NCBI GenBank assembly: GCA_020523885.1
Contig: JAJAPY010000022.1
Coordinates: 1 to 54,515 of the forward strand
From: Candidatus Liberimonas magnetica
GTDB lineage: Bacteria > Elusimicrobiota > Endomicrobiia > Endomicrobiales > JAFGIL01
Direction of reading: 5' to 3'
DNA length: 54,515 bases
Below, one piece after another: positions 34,313-44,387 of this stretch (the stretch's first letter is position 1; each line of letters starts with the position of its first letter). The position numbers were made by a program, and so were the translations under genes. The notes under the pieces are model-generated. The model was not told the DNA's origin, searched no databases, and saw only the letters and a list, made by a program, of their open reading frames with translations.

Positions 34313-36559
34313 ATGTCAGAATCTTCTAACTTTGTAAACAAGACAATAATTGATGTTACGGATAGAATTATCGCCTACGGGCTTCCTATCCTGTATTTTC
34401 TTATTTCCGTTGCATTTTATTTGCGCACGTATGATTCAGCCCAGATAAAGATTACCTTAATTGATATCGGTGGTGCGATAATCTTAGCTACCTGGCTGAT
34501 CAAAGTAATTGAGGAAGATATTGTTACTTTTATAAAAAACAATATTGTTGTCATGGTTTCTTTGTTTGCTTTCCTGGTTTCCGGTGTAATATCGTATGCA
34601 CTTTCTCCTTTTAAACTTGCTAGTGCTAATGAACTAACCCGCAGGATAATTTATATAGGGTTTGCAGTTATTGTCATAAAAGAGTTCGATAACAAAGAAA
34701 AATTAAGGACGTTATTTAATTGGCTTATTGCTGCAGCTTTTGTGGCAACGATCTATGGATTGATACAGTATTTAGATTCAGCTTTTTTCCCCGGCCCGCC
34801 TGAGCCCGGGCTTGATCCGTTTATATGGAGAAGAGCATTTGGGACCAGGGTATTCTCCACATTCGGGAACCCTAATTTTTACGGCGATTTTTTAGTTATT
34901 ATGAGCCCGATAACGCTTGCTATGTTCATGTACACCAGGAAGCCGCATTTGATGGTCTTATGGTTGTTGATCGTATTGAATGTTTATTGGACCTATTCAA
35001 AAGGTGCGTGGCTTGGATTTGGCGCAGGTGTAGTTATTTTCATATTTCTGGCAGTAGGTTATTTCTTAAAAGCGAACAGGAAAAAACTGCAAAAAATATT
35101 GTTCGCTATGATGATAGGGACATTAATAGTCGTTTCATTCGGGATAGGAAAGAATTTGAAAGGCCGGACGGACAGCGCATCGTTCAGAATATTTACCTGG
35201 CTTTCGACCTGGGAAATGATAAACACCAATCCATGGCTTGGAACAGGGATAGGTACATTTTATATAACCTACCCTTCTTTCAGGCGCCCGCAGATCTTCT
35301 ATATTGAAGGAAAACATAATACCGAGACCGACCATCCCGAAGATGAATATTTAGAAGTCTGGTATGATGAAGGGTATGTCGGGATAGGAATATTCCTTTG
35401 GCTTTTAATGATGTTTATATTAATGGGTTTTAATAATACGAAAACATTCCGGAAAAAAGACGAAGAAACTTCGCAAAATGATGTGCGCTCTTATTACCAG
35501 TTGGGTGTTTTAACTGCACTCCTGGCGCAGCTTGTTCACAACCTTGTATGCGTTTCTCTGAGGTTCGTCTCGTCAGGGGTTTTTTTATGGCTCCTGATAG
35601 GTATCATCGGCGCCTTGAACACACACAATCCTTTGCCAGAAACTCCTAAACCGTTCGTAAATAATACTAACTCGGTCCCGAGATTTATCAGGCAGTTTTT
35701 CCAGATCGCTATTGCCGGCATAGCTGTTTATCTTGTAATAATATTTTATGGATATTTTGATGCTGACATGAATCATAATATGGCTATATACTATTCAAAG
35801 CAGGGCGATTGGACAAATGCGCTTAAGCATTATGAAATGGTCGTAAAGGAAAACCCGTCTTTTATAATGGCGCATTATTTTATGGGGAATGTTTATAATG
35901 ACCGCTGGATGCCGGATGATGTTAACCGCTCTATAGGAAAATATAAGGATGTCTGGAAACTTGCGCCAAATTACGTGCAGTCTCACCATCAGGCAGGCCT
36001 GATATACCTTAAATGGGGTGAAGATGTAGAGCGGATGGCCCAGGAAGCCCAAAAAAAAGGAGATAATGCAAAGGCTGCCGAGCTTAATAAACAAAAGGTT
36101 GAGATTTGGGACAAGGCTCTGCATGAATTTCATTTATATCAGGAGATCGACCCTGTTTTCCCTTTAAATTATTATAGAATAGCATGGATATATATGCAGC
36201 TCGGCCAAAGGGACAAAGCGGAACAGATATACCTGGAACATTTGAATTTCCCTGAAAAATTACAGCATCATCCTCACGATGCATGGGTGGCAGATTGGGG
36301 AATAAGGCGCAGGCGCGAATTATCCGAGACCTGTGTCAATTTAGGGAACCTTCATTTTATGATAAATGACGAACCTAATGCCGAGAAATATTATAAAAAA
36401 GCATTGGAGCTTTATTCGGATTCTGAGATAGCTATGAAAAACCTTGCTGCGATTTACGGCAGAAAAGGAGATATAAAAAATGCTACTGTCTTGTGGCAGA
36501 ATCTGAGAAGAATAAATCCTAACGACCCTGATGTGAAAAGGGTATTTCAGCAGCGCTAA
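34313..36559 (+). CDS. O-antigen ligase-like membrane protein with TPR tail (1)
   Basis: A 748-residue protein of the Wzy/WaaL superfamily. About a dozen membrane helices span residues 15-430; the core Wzy_C region has STFGNPNFYGDFLV, the periplasmic loop with GTGIGTFYITYPSFR and DHPEDEYLEVWYDEGYVGIGIFL. A further helix (about 465-485) leads to tetratricopeptide repeats (about 490-748) that should face the periplasm. Such proteins attach or polymerise sugars on lipid-linked carriers. It starts 16 bp after the PorV-like gene and is 11 bp upstream of a paralogue. Confidence 0.85.
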   Translation: MSESSNFVNKTIIDVTDRIIAYGLPILYFLISVAFYLRTYDSAQIKITLIDIGGAIILATWLIKVIEEDIVTFIKNNIVVMVSLFAFLVSGVISYALSPFKLASANELTRRIIYIGFAVIVIKEFDNKEKLRTLFNWLIAAAFVATIYGLIQYLDSAFFPGPPEPGLDPFIWRRAFGTRVFSTFGNPNFYGDFLVIMSPITLAMFMYTRKPHLMVLWLLIVLNVYWTYSKGAWLGFGAGVVIFIFLAVGYFLKANRKKLQKILFAMMIGTLIVVSFGIGKNLKGRTDSASFRIFTWLSTWEMINTNPWLGTGIGTFYITYPSFRRPQIFYIEGKHNTETDHPEDEYLEVWYDEGYVGIGIFLWLLMMFILMGFNNTKTFRKKDEETSQNDVRSYYQLGVLTALLAQLVHNLVCVSLRFVSSGVFLWLLIGIIGALNTHNPLPETPKPFVNNTNSVPRFIRQFFQIAIAGIAVYLVIIFYGYFDADMNHNMAIYYSKQGDWTNALKHYEMVVKENPSFIMAHYFMGNVYNDRWMPDDVNRSIGKYKDVWKLAPNYVQSHHQAGLIYLKWGEDVERMAQEAQKKGDNAKAAELNKQKVEIWDKALHEFHLYQEIDPVFPLNYYRIAWIYMQLGQRDKAEQIYLEHLNFPEKLQHHPHDAWVADWGIRRRRELSETCVNLGNLHFMINDEPNAEKYYKKALELYSDSEIAMKNLAAIYGRKGDIKNATVLWQNLRRINPNDPDVKRVFQQR

Positions 36560-36570
36560 ATAATGAAATA

Positions 36571-38949
36571 ATGAAAAGAATTTTCTCCTATATACTTTAT
36601 TTAACCTTATTCATACCCCCGCTGATATTTTTTACAGACCTTACACGCAACCCCTATTATTTTCAGATAGTCTTGGTAAACAGCCTGACTCTTTTATTAT
36701 GGATAACCTGGCTGGTTAAAGGCATAAAAGACAGGGAGGTAACACTTTACCGGACACCTCTTGACCTTCAGCTGGGCGCTTTTCTATTGATCGCAACAGT
36801 TTCCTGGCTTGTGATACTTCTTGAGAATTTTAATACCCCTTATTTAAAATACTCTGTTTACAGCGAGGGTTCCAAACGCTGGTTCTACCTTTTAGTCAAT
36901 TCCGTCCTTGTCTATTACATTCCGGTATATTTCTTAAACAAAGAAACCCGTAATAAGTTTGTTAATATAATTATTCTTGCAAGTTTTATAGCTTCGGTTT
37001 ACGGTGTTCTGCAATATTTCGGTATAGAATTTATCTGGTCCAAGGTCCTAAACCCTTTCGGGGGAAGAAGCGTTTCCACATTCGGCAACCCGAATTTCCT
37101 GTCATCATACCTGGTCCTGTTATTCCCGGTAATATTTGTTTTTTATATCCAATCAAAGTCTTCTTTGGCAAGACTTTATTACTTTATAGTATTTTCAAGC
37201 AATTTTGCCGCCCTTCTGTGTACTATGACGCGTTCTTCCTGGCTCGGCGCTTTTATAGCGATGATAATGACACTGTTTTTTATCTGGGTGTACGAAAAAG
37301 AACTCTTTAAGAAAATACAGTCAATGGTAACTGTGATGTCCTTTATTCTGCTCTTTGCGATAATTTTTTGGCCTAAAAGCACTGTTTCTGGTTATAAGCC
37401 TTCAGTGATTGAGAGGTTGACAGAAGCCAAACAGATGAAGACAAATTATTACGGGCCTTTCCATCAGCGAAGGCTTATATGGTCATGCGCCTGGATCATG
37501 ATAGTTGAAAAACCTGTTATCGGAAAAGGATGGGGGTGTTTTGAGTTGTTCTATCCTTTTTATCAGGGCAGGCATTTGTTCTTAAGGGCATATCACGGGC
37601 TCCGTACTCATGCCAACAATTGCCATAATGAGATCCTTGAAATATGGTCTCAAACAGGCACTTTGGGTTTCGGGATCTATTTGTGGCTCATATTCAGCGT
37701 TTTTAGTTTCGGGTATTTTATGATAAAAAACACTCAAAAGGAAGAGCGTCTTTTATCAATAGCGCTGCTGTCTTCTTTGGCAGGAATGCTTTTTGACAAC
37801 CTTTTGAACGTATCTTTGCATTTTGCCATTCCCGGATTTTTATACTGGTGGAACGTGGGGCTTCTTGCAAGCCTTGAACAGAACAGGGGAAGAGAAGTTG
37901 ATCTAAAACCGTTATTTAAACAAATAATGCTTTATTTTATAATAATATTTTTTGTATTTTTTATATTAAGATATGTAGGTAATTTTCTGGGCGAGGTCCA
38001 TTATTTCGCGGGTTTCAAATTATCCAAGCAGAATGAAATCATGGCATCTATACCCGAGCTTGAAAAAGCCCATAATTACCAGCGTTTTGAAGTAAACAAT
38101 AATTATGAACTGGCAAATTCATATGCGAGGTCTAACCAGCGGGATAAGGCAATTTATATGTATAAAGAGTCTTTAAGGGCGAATGCAGGTTATGACGAAA
38201 TATATTTCAACATGGCAACGGTCCTTGTCCAGATGGGAAAGGTGAATGAAGCGCTTCCTGAATATACCCGGGCTCTTTATATAAACCCTGTTTCTATGGA
38301 AGCATATTCTGCCCTGGGCAGTATTTTTTTACAGGACCCGGACCGTTACAATGCTTCAGGGATAGCTTTGTTCAAGCAGTGTTCGACGTTATTTCCCGAT
38401 AACAAAGACGTCTGGAACAACATGGGGTACCTCTATACAAAAACTAACAAATTCGACGAAGCCCTGGAAGCATATAAAAAAGCTATTGCACTCGATCCGG
38501 ATTTTGACCTTGCAAAAAGAAATGCAAGGATAGTGCTTTTAAGAACGAATAAAAAGGATCCTTTCATAGACGATATAGAGAATTCTTTTAACAATATTGA
38601 AATCAACGTAAAATCAAATAACTGGGGAAAAGCGCTGAAGATCTGTCAACACCTGGTAGAGATCGCCCCGAATAGTTTTAAGGCAAGGCTCTACCTGGCA
38701 AATATTTATTTCACATTAAAAGATTTCGACAAAGCCGCAAAAGAATATAACGAGAGTTTACGTCTTAGGCCTAGCAACCCGCTTGCCATGACTAATCTAG
38801 GGCTGTTATATTTTGAGACCAAGAAGTATGACCTTGCAAAAAGAACCTTTGAAGACATCCTCAGGATAGACCCGAAAAATGATACCGCAAAACAGATCCT
38901 TCCAAGGATAAATTCAATCCTCTATACTCCTGTACAGAACAGGCAGTAA
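36571..38949 (+). CDS. O-antigen ligase-like membrane protein with TPR tail (2)
   Basis: A 792-residue tandem paralogue of the preceding protein, with the same plan: membrane domain to about residue 480 with STFGNPNFLSSYLV, the loop GKGWGCFELFYPFYQGRHLF and HNEILEIWSQTGTLGFGIYLW, then at least seven TPRs (about 490-780). The duplicates have diverged strongly, mostly in loops and TPRs, so they probably use different acceptors or one acts as polymerase and the other as ligase. The pattern of TPR-tailed ligases is known from several candidate phyla and delta-type bacteria. Confidence 0.85.
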   Translation: MKRIFSYILYLTLFIPPLIFFTDLTRNPYYFQIVLVNSLTLLLWITWLVKGIKDREVTLYRTPLDLQLGAFLLIATVSWLVILLENFNTPYLKYSVYSEGSKRWFYLLVNSVLVYYIPVYFLNKETRNKFVNIIILASFIASVYGVLQYFGIEFIWSKVLNPFGGRSVSTFGNPNFLSSYLVLLFPVIFVFYIQSKSSLARLYYFIVFSSNFAALLCTMTRSSWLGAFIAMIMTLFFIWVYEKELFKKIQSMVTVMSFILLFAIIFWPKSTVSGYKPSVIERLTEAKQMKTNYYGPFHQRRLIWSCAWIMIVEKPVIGKGWGCFELFYPFYQGRHLFLRAYHGLRTHANNCHNEILEIWSQTGTLGFGIYLWLIFSVFSFGYFMIKNTQKEERLLSIALLSSLAGMLFDNLLNVSLHFAIPGFLYWWNVGLLASLEQNRGREVDLKPLFKQIMLYFIIIFFVFFILRYVGNFLGEVHYFAGFKLSKQNEIMASIPELEKAHNYQRFEVNNNYELANSYARSNQRDKAIYMYKESLRANAGYDEIYFNMATVLVQMGKVNEALPEYTRALYINPVSMEAYSALGSIFLQDPDRYNASGIALFKQCSTLFPDNKDVWNNMGYLYTKTNKFDEALEAYKKAIALDPDFDLAKRNARIVLLRTNKKDPFIDDIENSFNNIEINVKSNNWGKALKICQHLVEIAPNSFKARLYLANIYFTLKDFDKAAKEYNESLRLRPSNPLAMTNLGLLYFETKKYDLAKRTFEDILRIDPKNDTAKQILPRINSILYTPVQNRQ

Positions 38950-39427
38950 AAACCTGAGATTCTTGAAAAACCTCCAACAATCTCTGATTATGACTTCTTT
39001 AGCGTTACTTAATGAAATCCCTTTAGGGTACAAATTTTCAAAAAATGATTACACAGATTAAGTCCTGGCAGTTCATCTATGTAATCCGATTTTACAATCT
39101 GTACAATCAAGATACTCGATGAGTTTTTCAATGATCTTAAATTTCAAATACCTACTTTTAAAATCTTATCATTAGTATTCTTATTCTTCCAAACCTCTCT
39201 TAATTTCTCTAATCAAACCTTAAAAGTTCCCTGTGACTAAGCACGGGGGTGTATCAGGTTCCGCCAAAGGCGGACAGGCTTTAGTCTGCATTCAGATTTC
39301 ATACTACGGGCGTAAGCCCGTAATGGTTGATTTTTGTGGTTTCTAATCACTACAATCCTATTTTTAATCTGCGTAATACCTTTTCTTAAAAGTATTTAAA
39401 AGAATAATAAAATATTATATAATCATC
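38950..39427. repeat. Intergenic region with repeat pile-up
   Basis: No gene is seen. A GATTAC-type hairpin (39046-39109: TGATTACACAGATTA with its downstream complements) is followed by the palindromes TCCGCCAAAGGCGGA (39260-39274) and TACGGGCGTAAGCCCGTA (39305-39322). Confidence 0.6.
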
Positions 39428-39456
39428 TTGACAAACTAAAAAGAATATATTATATT
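39428..39456 (+). promoter_or_regulatory. Strong promoter for the 49-codon gene
   Basis: A perfect TTGACA (39428-39433), a 17-bp spacer and TATATT (39451-39456) leave a leader of about 65 nt before GGGAGG and the ATG at 39528. Confidence 0.75.
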
Positions 39457-39527
39457 ATTACCAATTATAGCTCGGTATTAAATATATTAAGTCTATTTGC
39501 GAAAATATTTATTAAAAGGGAGGTAAC

Positions 39528-39677
39528 ATGGGAATGGTAAGCAAGGCTTTATTCAGATTTCAAGTCGGCGAAATCCATCTGAAACATGAGTTTCATTTGT
39601 TCCTATTTAAGATCGGGAGAAAGATAAAAAAAGCGATAAGGTTAATAAATTTCCATTATAACATCGTAGTGAAATAA
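39528..39677 (+). CDS. Small cationic peptide gene (49 aa)
   Basis: A 49-codon frame from ATG 39528 to TAA 39675-39677. It has the best expression signals in the neighbourhood: a consensus promoter and GGGAGG seven bases before the ATG. The product starts MGMVSKALFRFQVGEIHLKH and is amphipathic and basic (KIGRKIKKAIRLI), with several His and no Cys. It could be a modified-peptide precursor for the radical SAM enzyme encoded two genes downstream, a membrane-active peptide, or a leader peptide. The call that it is a real gene rests on promoter and ribosome site; function is unknown. Confidence 0.55.
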   Translation: MGMVSKALFRFQVGEIHLKHEFHLFLFKIGRKIKKAIRLINFHYNIVVK

Positions 39678-39723
39678 TAAAGTCATGGACAATTTAATTT
39701 ATTGTTAATAATTGGATATAAAA

Positions 39724-39942
39724 ATGGCTATAAAAAAATTTTTTAATGGTGAACTAGAAATAATTGATATTGCCGCATTGGCAAAAGAACTAAATGTACA
39801 TAAGGTGACGCTCTTGAGGAAAATAAGGGAAAACAAACTTGCAGCCCAAAGGATAGGAAGAAGCTATTGGGTTTCTAAGGATTCTCTTAAGACTTTTCTT
39901 GATGACGGGCTTCCAAAAATCTCCGCAAAAACTTCCAAATAA
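39724..39942 (+). CDS. Small helix-turn-helix (excisionase/MerR-like) DNA-binding protein
   Basis: About 72 residues. The pattern IIDIAALAKELNVHKVTLLRKIRENKLAAQRIGRSYWVSKDSLKTFL is the winged helix-turn-helix of the excisionase/MerR family: HTH, a basic GRSYW wing, then a short helix. The ATG at 39724 is preferred over TTG 39712, although neither has a clear ribosome site. No integrase is nearby, so it is more likely a local regulator than a phage excisionase. It lies between the 49-codon gene and the TPR-radical SAM gene, all on one strand. Confidence 0.8.
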   Translation: MAIKKFFNGELEIIDIAALAKELNVHKVTLLRKIRENKLAAQRIGRSYWVSKDSLKTFLDDGLPKISAKTSK

Positions 39943-40099
39943 ACCAAACACACGGTATAAAACCTATAAATAAAGAAGCAGCAACTTTTGGATAATAATT
40001 TGTACGGTGATTTTTGTTTAAGGGTTAAATAAAAATAGCAATATAAGAATATATTTAGTATAATAACAAAAAAACATAAAAATAAATTTAGGTAAAAAA

Positions 40100-42649
40100 A
40101 TGTTAAAACGAAAAAAACAGGTCGGGAATTTACCAATGGGTTTTCAAGAAAACATAGAGCTTGGCAAAAGCTTGCTCAATCAAGGCAAATACGAAGAATC
40201 TGAAAAATATTTCTTACAAGCAATAAAATTGAACCCCAAAAGCGAACAAGGACATTTTGAGCTTGGGAAAGAATATTATATTCAAAATAAAATGCAGTAT
40301 GCAGAAAAAGAGTTGAAAAAAGCAATAAGTATTTGTGATGAGAACAAATATGCATACCTGTTGCTGGCAAAAGTATACAAGTCACAGAGGCATAATATTC
40401 AGGCATTAAAAATACTCTTAGAGTTAATCAAATCAGGGCATGCAATGCTAGAATCTGAAATAGAGATAGACTCTATTTGTGAAAATGCAGGCCATCATAC
40501 CTGTGTGATAGACGGGCATAAACAAACGATAAAAGAATGGGTAGACAAAGTAAGAAAACGGCTTTTATCAGCGCGGGTAAGTAAGATAGACAGGGAGATA
40601 AAAGGTTACAAAAAAGCGATAAATAAAACTACGAATAATGCAGATTTACACCTGGCATTAGCACAGGCATATGATCTAAAGAAAGAATACAGTAAAGCTA
40701 TTGAGGAGTATAAAAAAGCTATGCTTATGGGCATGGCTAATACAGATGTACACCTAATGATAGGCGAGGCCTATTATAGAAGCGGACAATACTCTTCTGC
40801 TGCAGAAGAGTTCAGGTGTGTTCAGGAAACAGCCCCGTCGCAAGACATGCTTTTTAAACTGAACAGGATATATAAGAAGTTGAAAAAATTTGATCTATGT
40901 TTAGAAACAGGTTATAAATTCATCGAGAATGAAAATATTGAGGATAAAGAATATAATAATAAACTTGTTGATTTTTTTAAAAGAACCGGCAAGAAAAAAA
41001 TAGCAGATGAAGAGTTCAAAGTTAAAATAATAAGGACTCCATATTTTGAAAATGAACTGAAAGATGACACGGATTGTTGTTTTCTTATTCCTATAGGCAT
41101 GGGCCGGATAGTTTCGTACCTGAGGTCTAACAGTATAACTATCGATCAGGATGACCTATACGTAAAGATTAACCGCGATAACATGTCGGGTTGTGAAAAA
41201 GACAAGATAGATAAAAATGTGTTCTTTGATGAGAAAAGAATAATTGCATATTCAAACGGCAATAAGGACCGATATATCGATTCTCTGATGGAAAAGATGG
41301 AAGATAAAACTCAATTAAATGGCTATAAAGTCATCCTTCTTTCAATACCTGTTCTCTTCACAAACATAAGCAGTTATATGTTCGCTTTAGCTTTTACTAA
41401 ATATTTAAAAAATAAACATAATCCAATAATAATAGTCGGTGGCCACAACAGTACAACTGCAAAAATACTGACTTATGACCTCGATAATATAGATTTTGTT
41501 ATAGAGGGTAAAGGTGAGAAAACGCTTTTAAAGTTGTTAATGGCATTAAAGTATGGGGTATGCATCGATAATGTCCCTGATATTGAAATAAAGAAGAACG
41601 GTAAGCTGATATCTTCACATCAGCGCGTTAAACTGGAAATTATCCCTGACTATAATGGCCTTCAATTAAGTTATTACGTATATCAAAATCAGCGAAAACA
41701 AAAACTCAGTGATACTCAAAACGGTGTTAAAAGCATATTGGAAGATTTTAATAACAGTGAAATAATAGTGGCACCTTTTATTTTACTGGAAGGTTGTTCA
41801 AATGAATGTGCTTTTTGCGTTGATTCAGCCCCGAACATGTTGCTTTCTTTAAACCCTAAAAAGGTTATTGAATACTTAAAAAATTTCAAGGAAAAATATG
41901 CCGTAAAATACTTTTTCTTTTTGGACAATACGATAAATGTTTCGAAAAAATATATAAATGAACTTTGTGATGGGATAATAAATTCAGAGCTGGACATTTT
42001 GTGGTGCGATTGTGCAAGGGCAGATAATCTTGACAGAGAGACGCTTCTCAAGATGAGGAAAGCCGGGTGCATAAGGCTCGTTTATGGCCTGGAAACGGCA
42101 AGCCCCAGGTTGTTAAGATATATCAATAAGGAGATAAATCTTAAGCGGCTGGAAAAAATACTTTCCTGGACAAATGAAGCAGGGATTTGGTCCGGTATAG
42201 AGATCATATGCGGTTTCCCGCACGAAACAAGAGATGATTTAAAAATGACAATAGATTTTCTTAACAGGAATAAAAGCCTCATTAATACAACCTACTACAA
42301 TATATTCCATTTACAGTTCGAGAGCCGGATGTATTCTGACCACAAATGTTACGGTATTAAGAATATTTCAAAGATAGATACTTATAAATATGTACGGAAT
42401 GAATTGAAAGGGCTGAGTCAGTTTTCTTTTGATGAGACAGAAGGGCTTAAATGGAAATATAAACTGACCGATATGATAGAAGGGTATGATTATGTGCTAA
42501 AAGAGATGGGTATGAATGAAATAGAGCGTTCAAATTATGAGCTAGAACATTTTTTATTTTATTTATATTCAAAATATAGTAATAAAATTGACGTTGCTAA
42601 AGTGTATGACAAAATTAACAAGGCTTATGCGTCAATTATATATAAATAA
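40100..42649 (+). CDS. TPR-containing B12-type radical SAM enzyme
   Basis: An 849-residue protein. Residues about 14-110 and 180-270 are tetratricopeptide repeats. Residues about 325-495 fold like the N-terminal cobalamin-binding domain of class B radical SAM enzymes (IIIVGGHNSTT, FVIEGKGEKTLL), but no DxHxxG lower-ligand motif is visible. Residues about 555-790 are the radical SAM barrel with C566, C570, C573 (CSNECAFC) and RLVYGLETASPRLL. Close relatives methylate unreactive carbons or build modified peptides and lipids. The TPR front end probably captures a protein or peptide substrate, possibly the 49-residue product upstream. Confidence 0.85.
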   Translation: MLKRKKQVGNLPMGFQENIELGKSLLNQGKYEESEKYFLQAIKLNPKSEQGHFELGKEYYIQNKMQYAEKELKKAISICDENKYAYLLLAKVYKSQRHNIQALKILLELIKSGHAMLESEIEIDSICENAGHHTCVIDGHKQTIKEWVDKVRKRLLSARVSKIDREIKGYKKAINKTTNNADLHLALAQAYDLKKEYSKAIEEYKKAMLMGMANTDVHLMIGEAYYRSGQYSSAAEEFRCVQETAPSQDMLFKLNRIYKKLKKFDLCLETGYKFIENENIEDKEYNNKLVDFFKRTGKKKIADEEFKVKIIRTPYFENELKDDTDCCFLIPIGMGRIVSYLRSNSITIDQDDLYVKINRDNMSGCEKDKIDKNVFFDEKRIIAYSNGNKDRYIDSLMEKMEDKTQLNGYKVILLSIPVLFTNISSYMFALAFTKYLKNKHNPIIIVGGHNSTTAKILTYDLDNIDFVIEGKGEKTLLKLLMALKYGVCIDNVPDIEIKKNGKLISSHQRVKLEIIPDYNGLQLSYYVYQNQRKQKLSDTQNGVKSILEDFNNSEIIVAPFILLEGCSNECAFCVDSAPNMLLSLNPKKVIEYLKNFKEKYAVKYFFFLDNTINVSKKYINELCDGIINSELDILWCDCARADNLDRETLLKMRKAGCIRLVYGLETASPRLLRYINKEINLKRLEKILSWTNEAGIWSGIEIICGFPHETRDDLKMTIDFLNRNKSLINTTYYNIFHLQFESRMYSDHKCYGIKNISKIDTYKYVRNELKGLSQFSFDETEGLKWKYKLTDMIEGYDYVLKEMGMNEIERSNYELEHFLFYLYSKYSNKIDVAKVYDKINKAYASIIYK

Positions 42650-42896
42650 TCACAAAACACAAGAGGCTATTTAGTATTTTTTAGTCAAATATTACGCTGG
42701 TATATTGCATTTAGTAAGTATAGTTTTATTGACAATATATATAGAATTTAGTAAAAATATCTAGTTAACAAATGAAAAGTGTAAAGTGTAAAATAAAAAA
42801 TGCAGTTTAAAGAACCGAATTACGTAAAAAAAATAATTACGAATGTCCTTTTAAAAGGATTTGCATTTTGCAATAATTTATTATAGGAGTCTTAAT

Positions 42897-43655
42897 ATGT
42901 CAGGTCATTCAAGGTGGGCAGGTATTAAACATAAGAAGGGCGCAATAGATGCCAAAAGAGGCAAGATATTTACGAAAATAGTGCGTGAAATAGCTGTCGC
43001 TGCAAGAGCGGGCGGTGGAAGCATTGAAAACAATGCACGGCTAAGAAAAGCCATAGAATTAGCAAAAGAGGCTAACATGCCGCAGGACAATATTAAAAAA
43101 GCAATTCAGCGCGGCACCGGTGAAATACCCGGGGTAGTTTACGAAGAATTGTCCTATGAGGGTTACGGCCCGGGCGGGGTCGCGGTCATGGTAGAAATAA
43201 CCACCGACAACAAGAACCGCACATCATCGGAAATAAGAAATATTTTTTCAAAGCGCAACGGTAACCTGGGCGAAACAGGGTGCGTCTCTTGGATGTTTAA
43301 AACTAAGGGTTATATCGCGGTTGAAAAGAAAAATTACGACGAAGAAAAACTGCTCAACCTTATCCTGGAACTCGGAGCCGAGGATATGAAAACCGACGAT
43401 GAAGAGGTCTATGAGATCTTTACAAAACCTGAGAATTTCGAAGAAATAAAAAAAGGGCTTGAAGCAAAGGGAGTCCCTGTCTCAGTGGCAGAGGTGGCGC
43501 CCCAGCCGCAAACCTATATACAGCTTAACGGAAAAGATGCCGAGAATATGCTTAAAATAATTGACGAGCTGGAAGCTCATGATGATGTTAAGAATGTTTA
43601 TGCGAATTTTGATATTTCCAAAGAAGAAATGGAAAGGATAGGAAACCTGGAATAG
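42897..43655 (+). CDS. yebC: YebC/TACO1-family translation/transcription factor
   Basis: A 252-residue YebC-family protein. ATG 42897 is chosen because TAGGAG precedes it and the protein then starts [21 protein letters not shown], the invariant family start (SGHSKW.NI.H.K). Domain pieces [32 protein letters not shown] and [14 protein letters not shown] are intact. YebC proteins ease ribosome stalling on proline stretches and in some species repress quorum genes. Its position before ruvC is a classic gene order. The stop codon TAG is also the first three bases of a TAGCG repeat. Confidence 0.95.
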   Translation: MSGHSRWAGIKHKKGAIDAKRGKIFTKIVREIAVAARAGGGSIENNARLRKAIELAKEANMPQDNIKKAIQRGTGEIPGVVYEELSYEGYGPGGVAVMVEITTDNKNRTSSEIRNIFSKRNGNLGETGCVSWMFKTKGYIAVEKKNYDEEKLLNLILELGAEDMKTDDEEVYEIFTKPENFEEIKKGLEAKGVPVSVAEVAPQPQTYIQLNGKDAENMLKIIDELEAHDDVKNVYANFDISKEEMERIGNLE

Positions 43656-43727
43656 CGTATAGAAAAGTAAAGATCCATCCATATTTTAGTTTTTCTCTAC
43701 GCTCTACGCTAAACGCTATCCGCTGAT
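43653..43727. repeat. Short-period hairpin repeat (TAGCG type), copy 2
   Basis: The left part (TAGCGTATAG, 43653-43662) and the right part CTACGCTCTACGCTAAACGC (43698-43717) plus TATCCGCT are complementary in phased 7-bp units. It begins inside the yebC stop codon and ends 6 bp before the ruvC start. Confidence 0.7.
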
Positions 43728-43733
43728 AAGTAA

Positions 43734-44255
43734 ATGATAGATGAATCTAAAAATAAAAGCACGATTGTTTTGGGGGTAGACCCTGGTTTGTCAATGACTG
43801 GATGGGGAGTAATAATCAGGGGGACGAATGACCGGCTGGTCTTAAAAAATTATGGCTGCATAAAAACAAAACCCTCCTCACCTTTGATCGAAAGGCTTAA
43901 AAACATATATTTTACTTTGAATAAAGTTATTGAAGAGTATTCCCCAGAAGTGATGGCGATCGAGGAATTATTTTTTTCAAAAGAAGCACGGACTATAGCT
44001 TCTGTAGGTCAGGCACGAGGGGCGATACTTATTACAGCGGGCTTGAAGAACCTGCCGGTTTATGAGTATAACCCAAGGCATGTGAAAATGGCACTTACCG
44101 GTTACGGGTCTGCGGATAAAAAACAAATACAGCAGATGGTAAAAATAATCCTGGCCATGAAAGAAATACCTCAGCCGGATGACGCCGCCGACGCCCTGGC
44201 GCTTGCGATATGCCATATTAATACAAGCAATTTCAAATTGAAAGCCAATATATGA
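43734..44255 (+). CDS. ruvC: Holliday junction resolvase RuvC
   Basis: A 173-residue endonuclease that cuts Holliday junctions loaded with RuvAB. The catalytic acids are in GVDPGLSMTGWG (D16), MAIEELFF (E77) and the C-terminal DDAADALALA. The DNA-binding Y-N-P-R-H-V-K region is normal. Length is typical. The first residues before IVLGVDPG are longer than usual and the ribosome site is weak, squeezed by the repeat upstream. Confidence 0.96.
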   Translation: MIDESKNKSTIVLGVDPGLSMTGWGVIIRGTNDRLVLKNYGCIKTKPSSPLIERLKNIYFTLNKVIEEYSPEVMAIEELFFSKEARTIASVGQARGAILITAGLKNLPVYEYNPRHVKMALTGYGSADKKQIQQMVKIILAMKEIPQPDDAADALALAICHINTSNFKLKANI

Positions 44256-44387
44256 AAATCAAAAATAAAAAATCAAAAATCAGAAATTCAGGTGTTCTCT
44301 TCCAGAGAACGAGTTTAAATTATTCGCCGAAAAGGCGAATACCTTAATTTTACATTTTGATATATAATTTTTAATTTAGGTTTAACT
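44256..44387. repeat. A-tract/GC mixed inverted repeats between ruvC and ruvA
   Basis: Left ATCAAAAATAAAAAATC words are mirrored by right-hand TTTGATATATAATTTTTAA. Between are two small hairpins, GTTCTCTTCCAGAGAAC (44293-44309) and ATTCGCCGAAAAGGCGAAT (44322-44340). No gene is present. Confidence 0.5.

Noticed and set aside
39724-39942. Phage excisionase marking a prophage
   Set aside because: The HTH type is shared by many small regulators, and no integrase, attachment repeats or phage genes are around it.
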